A stretch of 35,816 nt of DNA. Origin: CAZQRW01 sp964596115 (GTDB taxonomy: Bacteria; Hydrothermota; UBA3072; B12-G15). Both the position numbers and the translations under genes were made by a program. The stretch lies in NCBI GenBank assembly GCA_964596115.1, contig CAZQRW010000015.1, forward strand, positions 1-35,816. Reading direction: 5' to 3'. The notes under the pieces were generated by a model, which worked only from the letters and a program-made list of their open reading frames with translations, was not told the origin of the DNA and did no database searches. Position 1 is the stretch's first letter. Every line of letters begins with the position of its first letter. Shown here piece by piece: positions 25,062 to 31,639 of this stretch.

Positions 25062-25363
25062 GCACTTTAGACAATGATTAGATGGCAGAATTAAGGATAT
25101 AGAATACAGGGTATAGGATATAGAGATAGACCGTGATCCGTGATTTGTGAAAAAAGAAAGTCATAAAGACCGTAATTCGTGAATTGTGAGAAAAGGAAAA
25201 TTAACAAAGACAAAGGCGAAAGACGTTAAATGCAAGATTGCCACACACCACTACAAGCAAGAAGATTCGTTCACAATGACAACCGTAAAAAGACTGTGAA
25301 CACAATACCTATAGGTCAATATACCGTTATTTGTCGTTAATTCTTACTTCCCACGGCTCATAC
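25062..25363. other. gene-free spacer with repeat-like words
   Basis: No open frame with a ribosome-binding site is seen on either strand. The left part repeats GGATATAGA (25094-25125 region), and the middle holds the 39-nt-spaced repeat described separately. Around 25230-25285 is the word string GATTGCCACAC...CACAATGACAA. It resembles decayed copies of a dispersed element of the type GATTGC...GCAATGACA found in many bacterial genomes. No terminator with a strong stem was found for the phosphoesterase gene ending at 25364... its 3' end lies at 25364 and transcription there proceeds away into this spacer. Confidence 0.5.
25129..25195. repeat. two imperfect direct repeats spaced 39 nt
   Basis: GACCGTGATCCGTGATTTGT begins at 25129 and GACCGTAATTCGTGAATTGT at 25168. 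Both continue GA(A/G)AAAA and share the same layout. Each copy also repeats CGTGAT-like words internally. With only two diverged copies and no equal spacers this is not a CRISPR array. It is likely one of the degenerate intergenic repeats of this genome. Confidence 0.6.
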
Positions 25364-28300
25364 CTACCTTACAATCACCCCCTTATAAATCCTTTTATTT
25401 ACCTTTATGAAGTATATACCCTGAGGGAGATTATCTATTGAATACCTTTTTATACCCATTGATAATGTTATTTTCTTATCCCTGTGAAGCCTTCCAGCAA
25501 TATCATATATCCTTAGTCTTATATCCCTTTCCCTTTTACTCTCAAATTCTATTATTATTGACCCGCCAAGGGATTGTATAATCCTCGTATCATTCTTGTA
25601 TATAACCCTCGCTCCCATCGATAAAGGAGGATTTTCCTTACTACCTGTATAATATCCCTTTGTTAAAAGAATATAATCCCTCTTAAGCCAGGCAGATTTC
25701 CCAGGATTTTTGAAACCGAAGTATAATGTATCACCAGGATTTATCAGGTAGTATATATTATCATTATAGATTGCCTCATCTGGTAGACTGTCTATCTCTG
25801 CATACCTTTCCCTGAGAGGCGTATTCCGTTTTCTGTCCACAATGGATATATAGTCTATCCCTACAATTGATTCAGCGGGGGTGTATTTTATTAAACTATC
25901 CTGGTATGGGATTATTATATCTTCGGGATTTGACCTTGTATATATGTTTAAACCTGTTGCCTCTACTGGTATCTTTGGCTCTTCTGCCCTTGTTATAACA
26001 TAACCCGTATCCTCTGATGATGTATTCACAAGGAGCCATCCATTCCTCTCTCCCCTCCATTGTCCTTTTCCCCTTGTTCTTACTGAATCTGTATAGTCTA
26101 TACCCCTGTTATCCACTGCCCTGAATGGGTTGTCTGTTTCGGTATATGGTATTATTCTACCATCAGGTAATACCCCTACCTTTATCCATCTAAGATGGTC
26201 AACTATGAGGAGTCTTATCTGGTCTATATATGTTATATCCTCATTATCTGTTATCATAAACCTTAATATACCATTATTAGAGATGGGTCTTATGTTTAAT
26301 CTATACCTATCAAGATAGTCTTCTCTTATGTATTCACTCCTCGGTAATAATGAGTTGTCAAGGACATATCCTGAGTCTGTATAAACATAGAGTAATGGAC
26401 ATTGAACGGGTTTTGCCGCTGTTATCTTCTTTGATGTATGATAAAAACTATCCATAGCAGAGGAATTATATCTACAGGCAAAGTATGTGGCTGATTCATT
26501 CTCCCCATCAAGGGGATCGGGGTCTGTAAAGGTTTTTTTAGGATGATCTTCTTGATCATATATTATCTTCCATACATCATTTGAATGTTTGCTGTATAAT
26601 CTATTAACGAGTATATCTGAATTGATCGTAACATCGTTGTTGGATGAGAGTGTATATGAGAGGTTTATATCTGCCTTTGATTTATCAACAACCACTATTG
26701 TCTTTGAGTTTGTACCCTTATTCCCCGCATAGTCCACTGCTATTGCTTTAAGGTTATACTCACCTCCCTTATCCCTGCAGGTAAGGTTCACAGACCTTGA
26801 CCTTACATCACCTGAAAGCACTACCTTTTGATTATATGGGTAGTATAATGTCTCTGATGCAATACCACCTTCGTCCGTTGCATCCCAGGATATTGTGTTA
26901 TTCCCCGTGTATAATACGGCATTATTTGAAGGATTTGTTATTGAGACTGATGGTGCCTTGGTATCAAAGTAAACTGTATCTGAATTTGAATAGGCTGACC
27001 AGTGTTTTATCCCATCAACAATAACATAACATGTTACTTCATAATAATAATTCTTGTTTGTCTCTGTTATTGAACTGTCTATAAATGATGTTGTATTCGC
27101 TGGAAGTGGAATAGACCAGGGCCAGTGACCAGGTCCTGCTGTTGTATCACCAACATCTGCCCTTACAAGCACATATTTTGTCTCAATTTGTGAATTATCA
27201 CTCCATATGATATGAACAACTGGCGGATTGTGGGAAGTAATCCAGGCAGTGAGGTTGGTGGGAGGAGTCAACCCAATCCTGAACGGAACCTTTAATATCC
27301 TCGAATACCCTGCATGGCTGAAAAACTCAACCCTAAATGTATCATTGGAAGAAAAAACTCCTGGAACAGTCCATCCTGAGTATGAAGGTTGATAAGGATT
27401 TAAATGTGAAGAATTCTTAATTGTATATACCGGCTGATAAGTGCCTCCTCCTATCCGATATTTTACACTTACACTATCAAAATGTGAGTTGGATACAGGG
27501 TCTTTCATATATAATGAAAAAACAGGATGTGAACCAGGCTCTAACACAGTATTTTTTACAGGTGAATTTACTTTAATATCAGGAACTATAAGCATATGGG
27601 CAATTGTGTAATGGCTATTATTTATCACCGCATCAAGGGTTACCTTCCTTATGTTAGAAGAAGCATATTTATGACTCTTTATCATTGATTCTGAACTCCC
27701 ACCTGATGAATAACCATCCCCAAAATTAAAAGTATATGTTGATGGAATTACACCCCTCCCACCATTGATTGTCCCTATAAACTTATACGTCATACCATCG
27801 GAAAGAGGGTTTATATTTTTAGTAAAATCAAGAAAATAATCAGTTTTAACAGTCACTGTTTTACACCATTTATCCTTTGTAGCCCCCACCGAGATAACCC
27901 TTTTTACTGTTGTATCATTATTACACAGGGTAGTTATCTCATATTCACTGTGTTGATGTCCTCCAAACCACCACTTAAGGTAATTTATACCCCTTAAATC
28001 AAGGGAATCCTCCATTGCACATATCTGATCATTCCCAAAATTAGTTGCATGTGCATGGTCAAATGGATGATGGCTGATTATGACGATTTCCCTGTTTTCA
28101 TTTAAGGCCTTATCAACCTCCTGAAAAAACCATTTCCAGTGGGGTGAATAGACCGATGTTCCGGGGTCAGAACCTCCCCAACCTAGCGAAGCTTGATGTC
28201 TCGTATTGAAATCTCCGCATATAAAGTGGTAATTCTGATAATCAAAGGAAAAATCAAAAAAGTAGGTACAAAAAGGGCCACTTCCCGGATGATAATATAA

Positions 28301-29245
28301 ATATAAGTGTCTTAAATAATAACTCTCAGACCAGTGCCCAAAGGGAAGAACATATTTCAGACTATCATAATAATCACCAAACCCATAACGCTTGAAAAAT
28401 CCTCCAGCCGGGGCTGTATTCCTGTCTTCCCCCTCAGGATTACGAAACCCTACGTAATAATATGCCCATGTATCATGGTTGCCCAGCATTGGAACAAAAG
28501 GAAAATTAAGAGAATCAAGTACCAATCTCCTTACACACTCAAGCTCACCCCTCTCTGCACTATCTGTTAGGTCTCCTGATGCCACAACAAAATTTATCCC
28601 GTTTAAGCCCCTGATATAGTTTCTAACATCAAGAACCCTCAATGTGTTATCTGTAATTGCACCGCTTCCATCTAAGTCTCCGTACGTCCCCTGCCATGGA
28701 TCATCATATCCACCTGCCTCAAAATTCCATCCACCATCCCCAATATGGATATCGGTCATTATTACAAATTTAAAACTATGTGAACCACTTCCGATAGTCA
28801 CAGGATTATCCTGAACACTATTCTCTGGCAATGTAAACGAGAGTGTCTCACCATTAACCTTTTTAAAGGCTACATTATTAAATAACAACCCTTCAGAAAT
28901 AACCCTGCCTTTCGCATCTATTAATTTTACATAAGGTAAATTTACATCTAATTTGGTAATATCTTCAAGGATTACCTCACGACCATCTTCCCATTTATCA
29001 AAACTTAAAACGGCTATTCCTGAATCATCGGTTCTCACAGTCTTTTGAGAAATCATTCCATCCTTCCTATACAAGGTTGCTTTTATATATGTCCCCCTGG
29101 ATAAACTATCCTTTTGAATTACTATTGTCCCCACTGAATCAATTAATTCCCTTGTCGTCTCAAAGGGATACTTTACTTTTACGTTGATGTTGTATGCAAA
29201 AGAAATAAAGGGAAGAAAAAAACATAAGAAATTTATCTTCTTCAT
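25364..29245 (-). CDS. secreted multidomain metallophosphoesterase with Por-type C-terminal sorting domain
   Basis: Protein of 1293 aa. A signal peptide spans residues 1-18 (KKINFLCFFLPFISFA). Residues about 155-440 are a calcineurin-like phosphoesterase with TDIHIG (D165, H167), GDLTDS (224-229), GNHD (255-258), ISHHP (H392-H393) and GGHQH (H430, H432), the full two-metal set. Beyond lie a PKD-like segment with FNFGDG, a fibronectin III-like segment starting PPTNLTAW, an Ig-like segment (KAPSVSITNPSNNAVL), and a long region I cannot assign (about 830-1200). The end, LRIYDIAGRLHRD...LPQGIYFIKV...GVIVR, is the type A sorting tail of type IX secretion. It is probably exported to the cell surface; the substrate is unknown. 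AAGGAG precedes the ATG. It is last in its operon, 14 nt after the Gly-rich membrane protein gene. Confidence 0.85.
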   Translation of the reverse strand: MKKINFLCFFLPFISFAYNINVKVKYPFETTRELIDSVGTIVIQKDSLSRGTYIKATLYRKDGMISQKTVRTDDSGIAVLSFDKWEDGREVILEDITKLDVNLPYVKLIDAKGRVISEGLLFNNVAFKKVNGETLSFTLPENSVQDNPVTIGSGSHSFKFVIMTDIHIGDGGWNFEAGGYDDPWQGTYGDLDGSGAITDNTLRVLDVRNYIRGLNGINFVVASGDLTDSAERGELECVRRLVLDSLNFPFVPMLGNHDTWAYYYVGFRNPEGEDRNTAPAGGFFKRYGFGDYYDSLKYVLPFGHWSESYYLRHLYLYYHPGSGPFCTYFFDFSFDYQNYHFICGDFNTRHQASLGWGGSDPGTSVYSPHWKWFFQEVDKALNENREIVIISHHPFDHAHATNFGNDQICAMEDSLDLRGINYLKWWFGGHQHSEYEITTLCNNDTTVKRVISVGATKDKWCKTVTVKTDYFLDFTKNINPLSDGMTYKFIGTINGGRGVIPSTYTFNFGDGYSSGGSSESMIKSHKYASSNIRKVTLDAVINNSHYTIAHMLIVPDIKVNSPVKNTVLEPGSHPVFSLYMKDPVSNSHFDSVSVKYRIGGGTYQPVYTIKNSSHLNPYQPSYSGWTVPGVFSSNDTFRVEFFSHAGYSRILKVPFRIGLTPPTNLTAWITSHNPPVVHIIWSDNSQIETKYVLVRADVGDTTAGPGHWPWSIPLPANTTSFIDSSITETNKNYYYEVTCYVIVDGIKHWSAYSNSDTVYFDTKAPSVSITNPSNNAVLYTGNNTISWDATDEGGIASETLYYPYNQKVVLSGDVRSRSVNLTCRDKGGEYNLKAIAVDYAGNKGTNSKTIVVVDKSKADINLSYTLSSNNDVTINSDILVNRLYSKHSNDVWKIIYDQEDHPKKTFTDPDPLDGENESATYFACRYNSSAMDSFYHTSKKITAAKPVQCPLLYVYTDSGYVLDNSLLPRSEYIREDYLDRYRLNIRPISNNGILRFMITDNEDITYIDQIRLLIVDHLRWIKVGVLPDGRIIPYTETDNPFRAVDNRGIDYTDSVRTRGKGQWRGERNGWLLVNTSSEDTGYVITRAEEPKIPVEATGLNIYTRSNPEDIIIPYQDSLIKYTPAESIVGIDYISIVDRKRNTPLRERYAEIDSLPDEAIYNDNIYYLINPGDTLYFGFKNPGKSAWLKRDYILLTKGYYTGSKENPPLSMGARVIYKNDTRIIQSLGGSIIIEFESKRERDIRLRIYDIAGRLHRDKKITLSMGIKRYSIDNLPQGIYFIKVNKRIYKGVIVR

Positions 29246-29259
29246 TTTTTTCTCCTTTC

Positions 29260-30165
29260 TTACAGTTCATTTCCTATTATCGCACCAATTACAGGAATAG
29301 ATAAGAATAAACATATCCCTGCATATTCTGCGCTGTTATTCAAGTAACGGTCAAAATCTAAATCAGTATGCATTCCGGCTCCCCAGAGTGCTCCAGTAAT
29401 CAATCCTGTTATCCCAGCGTAGGTGATTGCCTTCCTTAGGTTCCCCTCATGCCCATTCAACTTCCCTATCTTATTCACTACATAACCAGTTGCAAGGGAC
29501 ACTGCAACACTCCTCCCCGTTTCAATCAATGTGCCCCATACTCGACTGTCTACTCCACTCCCTTCTGGATGTATTGCAATGTATGAAAAACCCTCTGCAA
29601 ACAGAGAGAACAATCCTCCAAATAAAAATTCGTATCCATACCTTCCTTTATCACCCCAGGGTATTGTCCCATCTATTATCATGGCTCCTATCGTTGGTAT
29701 CGTCTCATAGTACCAGGCCTTTTTAAAATTGTATCTCTGGGAATCTTCAACACCTGGATAATCCTCACTGTAAGGTGGTATGAAAAAGCTTGCCAGCATT
29801 CCTCCAAGAAATGCACCTGTGAAAGATTTTATGTATGAACGCCTTTGCCCCAAAAGCCTCCCTGTCAAATATAAAGAACTCCCTGAAAATAATCCATAAC
29901 CTCCTGCAAGATGGGGTATGTAATACCAATGCTTGCTCTCATTAAGGGGGAAAAACAGATCGCTCCAGAGAAAACCTCCAAGACTTCCTAATACATACTC
30001 CACACCTGCAATCCCTATACCCTTCACCACATCCCCATACTTAAATGAACCACCCTCATTAAAAGTCTCATATGCATACATGTTATTCAGATAATTACTA
30101 CTATATAGATTGTCTATTTCATGGGAGTTAAAACCATACAAGACTGAAAAAATCAACAAAAACAT
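29260..30165 (-). CDS. Gly-rich multi-pass membrane protein, unknown function
   Basis: Protein of 301 aa that I do not recognise. A signal-like hydrophobic start (MFLLIFSVLYGF) is followed by several short hydrophobic, glycine-rich stretches: VEYVLGSLGGFLW, SFTGAFLGGMLASFF, YAGITGLITGALWG and a last one ending PVIGAIIGNEL. This suggests a bundle of small-residue-packed helices in a membrane. GGAGGTGGAAT before the ATG fixes the start. It shares features with the 30316-30855 gene: the same hydrophobic start, a block RRSYIKSFTGAFLGG here against RSSSVFIKAIGGTLLG there, and a similar end. The two are probably paralogues. It is co-transcribed with the secreted phosphoesterase, so an envelope role is likely. 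Confidence 0.65.
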   Translation of the reverse strand: MFLLIFSVLYGFNSHEIDNLYSSNYLNNMYAYETFNEGGSFKYGDVVKGIGIAGVEYVLGSLGGFLWSDLFFPLNESKHWYYIPHLAGGYGLFSGSSLYLTGRLLGQRRSYIKSFTGAFLGGMLASFFIPPYSEDYPGVEDSQRYNFKKAWYYETIPTIGAMIIDGTIPWGDKGRYGYEFLFGGLFSLFAEGFSYIAIHPEGSGVDSRVWGTLIETGRSVAVSLATGYVVNKIGKLNGHEGNLRKAITYAGITGLITGALWGAGMHTDLDFDRYLNNSAEYAGICLFLSIPVIGAIIGNEL

Positions 30166-30319
30166 ATTCCACCTCCATTTTTTGATTTTTGTTTTCTACA
30201 ATGAAAAGACTTATGCACATAACAGCAGAGACATGATTCCAGGTAGAAGTATATACCTTAAAACCCTGGCCATAAATACTGATATAAACCAAAAAACAAC
30301 TGAAAATAACTCTTCTCAT
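30128..30319 (-). CDS. doubtful small ORF between the paralogous membrane-protein genes
   Basis: An open frame of 63 codons with GGAAGG before the ATG. It overlaps the stop of the preceding frame (ATGA) and runs 38 nt into the next gene. The start (MRRVIFSCFLVYISIYG) looks like a signal peptide and a second hydrophobic patch follows (VSAVMCISLFIV). No family is recognised. It could be a real short secreted peptide or a decayed copy of the neighbouring genes. The overlap with the next gene's ribosome-binding site argues against its last part being functional. Confidence 0.33.
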   Translation of the reverse strand: MRRVIFSCFLVYISIYGQGFKVYTSTWNHVSAVMCISLFIVENKNQKMEVEYVFVDFFSLVWF

Positions 30320-30855
30320 ACTTCCTTCCTTATAAATTTATGGCTATGACTGAAAAGAAAGTGGCAGGTAAGAGGTAAGTGAGACCAACTTCTTCGACTA
30401 CCCATATTATATAATGGTGATTCTGAATTCCAGAATAACAATATCCCTATTGCCTCTCCCAATAATGTACCACCTATTGCTTTAATAAAAACTGAGCTTG
30501 ACCTTTTCCTTTCCATTTTAAAAGAAACAACAGGTGGAATAATTGATCCTATAACTATGTCAGCAGATATGTATAAGATTGGTGCTATTATTTCTGAACC
30601 GGGGTCAACACCCCCTACTGGACTTAAACAGATATTCTTCAATAAACAAATTTCCTCTGTCACCCCAAACTCCACTGCCATCCTTAATAGCTTGTTATCC
30701 TTGATACCACCAGAATTGCCCTCTGGAAATAAACTGGTTTCATAAACAAAAGATGAATGAGAATTGTAGAAACTATTCTGTTTGAACATTGGGAAAACTC
30801 CATTGATACCAGAAAGATTAAAGTAAGAATAGACTGAAAATAATAAAATAATCAT
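30316..30855 (-). CDS. membrane protein, paralogue of the 301-aa gene, probable 3' frameshift
   Basis: The open frame gives 179 aa with a hydrophobic N-terminus (MIILLFSVYSYF), APILYISADIVIGSIIPPV and KAIGGTLLGEAIGILLFW as membrane-like segments. The last 28 residues in this frame (from about NMGSRRSW) are polar and unlike a membrane protein. Shifting the frame by one base near 30400-30425 gives instead WVVEEVGLTYLLPATFFS and VIAINL followed by TAA at 30330. That ending parallels EYAGICLFLSIPVIGAIIGNEL of the downstream gene. An indel in the run of T/A bases there, real or from assembly, would explain it. GAGGAGG before the ATG supports the start. It is first in the operon behind a consensus promoter. 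Function unknown. Confidence 0.6.
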   Translation of the reverse strand: MIILLFSVYSYFNLSGINGVFPMFKQNSFYNSHSSFVYETSLFPEGNSGGIKDNKLLRMAVEFGVTEEICLLKNICLSPVGGVDPGSEIIAPILYISADIVIGSIIPPVVSFKMERKRSSSVFIKAIGGTLLGEAIGILLFWNSESPLYNMGSRRSWSHLPLTCHFLFSHSHKFIRKEV

Positions 30856-30933
30856 AAATACCTCCTCTGTTTTTTATTCCCCAGAAGGGGTAAATGCCTT
30901 TTCCTTATTCATACCTCCTCATATCTTTGTATT

Positions 30934-31026
30934 TTAATGTATTTCTTGAGAGATAGAGAGAGAGAGAGAGAGAATAAATCTTTCTTTTTGAAGAAGTTCT
31001 TCCCCTGAAAGGATAAATTCTTTCAT
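30934..31026 (-). CDS. possible leaderless leader ORF containing the microsatellite
   Basis: A 30-codon open frame (MKEFILSGEELLQKER, then FILSLSLSIS) begins with ATG at 31026. That is almost exactly where transcription should start from the promoter at 31034-31061. There is no ribosome-binding site, so translation would have to be leaderless. The CT repeat encodes its LSLSLS part. It may be only part of an untranslated leader. Confidence 0.22.
   Translation of the reverse strand: MKEFILSGEELLQKERFILSLSLSISQEIH
30955..30972. repeat. (AG)9 dinucleotide microsatellite
   Basis: Nine perfect AG units on the plus strand, (CT)9 on the transcribed strand, lie in the 5' leader of the membrane-protein/phosphoesterase operon about 100 nt before its first start codon. 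Such tracts slip in length during replication. Here a change would alter leader length and shift the small open frame that spans it. Confidence 0.85.
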
Positions 31027-31033
31027 ATGTATT

Positions 31034-31061
31034 TTTATACCATAAATAAAAAATTTGTCAA
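31034..31061 (-). promoter_or_regulatory. sigma70-type promoter of the membrane-protein/phosphoesterase operon
   Basis: Minus strand: TTGACA (31061-31056), a 16-nt spacer, then TATAAA (31039-31034). A perfect -35 and a 5/6 -10. It faces the genes at 30855, 30165 and 29245, with a leader of about 170 nt. Confidence 0.75.
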
Positions 31062-31101
31062 GATATAATCCATAAAAAGATGGAAAAGACCATACATAAA
31101 A

Positions 31102-31140
31102 ATGCGGAATTCAGAATGCGGATTTAACGGATAATGCGGA
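31102..31140. repeat. three ATGCGGA repeats
   Basis: ATGCGGA occurs at 31102-31108, 31116-31122 and 31134-31140, with ACGGATA between the second and third copies. Spacing is 14 and 18 nt, so it is a degenerate rather than exact array. It coincides with the point where the truncated reading frame at 31185 ends. Confidence 0.55.
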
Positions 31141-31185
31141 GACTATTATGGCTATCTTTTTTAAAAATTTATGTTTTGAATACAT
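31111..31185 (-). pseudogene. truncated start of a secreted or membrane protein gene
   Basis: An ATG at 31185 with AAGGAG 6 nt upstream opens 24 codons: MYSKHKFLKKIAIIVSALS, then five more and TGA at 31111. The positive N-terminus followed by a hydrophobic core is what a signal peptide looks like. The frame stops inside the ATGCGGA repeats. It seems to be the preserved beginning of a gene whose body has been lost or replaced by the repeat. Confidence 0.35.
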
Positions 31186-31274
31186 ACCTATCTCCTTATT
31201 GGATATAAATTATTAAAATAAAATTTTCTTAACTTTAGAAGGATTTTTTTCTTTATTTATCCCCAAAATTTTCC

Positions 31275-31358
31275 TTTTAACTTTCAACCTTTGAACCAGT
31301 ATATTTTTCTTCCCCTATATCCTCGCTACTGTCTTTTTTCCTTGAACTTTTAAACTGT
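31275..31358. repeat. AACTTT-type degenerate repeats
   Basis: TTTTAACTTTCAACCTTTGA (from 31275) and CCTTGAACTTTTAAACTG (31340-31357) consist of the words AACTTT, CAACCTTTGAACC and the like. This is the same kind of low-complexity word string found in the other intergenic regions. Confidence 0.35.
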
Positions 31359-31380
31359 CACAGAGTCATGCACCGTCTTC

Positions 31381-31527
31381 TTACCCCAAGTTTTTGAGTT
31401 TAGAACAGAGAGAATTTACTTTCTTATAATATCCTTTATTCTCATTAGACGGGAAGATGTTACCCCTTTCCATCTCAGATAGTTTCATATTGATTGTCTT
31501 TATTGCTTCTTCAACGCTTATAGTCAT
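31381..31527 (-). CDS. small ORF or C-terminal gene remnant
   Basis: An open frame of 48 codons from ATG (31527) to TAA (31381): TISVEEAIKTINMKLSEMER in its first half, then a charged part ending SLCSKLKNLG. Codon use looks natural and the product would be helical. There is no ribosome-binding site. The frame continues upstream for 11 more codons (FADGNNKIVV before the ATG) to a stop. It may therefore be the surviving C-terminus of a larger gene rather than a complete small gene. No family is recognised. Confidence 0.35.
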   Translation of the reverse strand: MTISVEEAIKTINMKLSEMERGNIFPSNENKGYYKKVNSLCSKLKNLG

Positions 31528-31614
31528 TACAACTATTTTATTGTTGCCATCCGCAAAACAAAATTAGAGGCGATACAAAAAAATACCAATCCAAGTTTTC
31601 TAAATATAGTAGAT

Positions 31615-31636
31615 AGGGCAGGAATAAACCTGCCCT
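31615..31636 (-). terminator. hairpin terminator after the lipase-like gene
   Basis: AGGGCAGG (31615-31622) and CCTGCCCT (31629-31636) form a perfect 8-bp GC-rich stem with a 6-nt loop, 3 nt beyond the TAG stop. Outer bases GTAGAT/ATCTAC extend it with a bulge. The downstream tract on the minus strand is only moderately T-rich (ATCTACTATATTTAG), so termination may be partial. Confidence 0.65.
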
Positions 31637-31639
31637 CAT

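Larger units (their letters stand above)
30856..31639. other. 784-nt gene-poor spacer: leader, promoter, repeats and remnants
   Basis: This stretch holds, from right to left, a hairpin terminator, a 48-codon open frame, AACTTT-type repeats, a truncated gene start, ATGCGGA repeats, a strong promoter and a leader with a CT microsatellite. Each is listed separately. A small stem, CCCC-TTCT-GGGG (minus strand, 30880-30891), lies just upstream of the first gene's ribosome-binding site. Nothing else of coding size was found. Confidence 0.5.

Noticed and set aside
25129..25195. Possible mini CRISPR array.
   Set aside because: Only two diverged copies with a short, related spacer, and no cas genes in the window.
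30874..30912. A 12-codon peptide (MNKEKAFTPSGE) with GAGGAGGT directly in front of its ATG.
   Set aside because: The site is only 1 nt from the ATG, too close for good initiation. The stretch is better read as leader containing a small hairpin.
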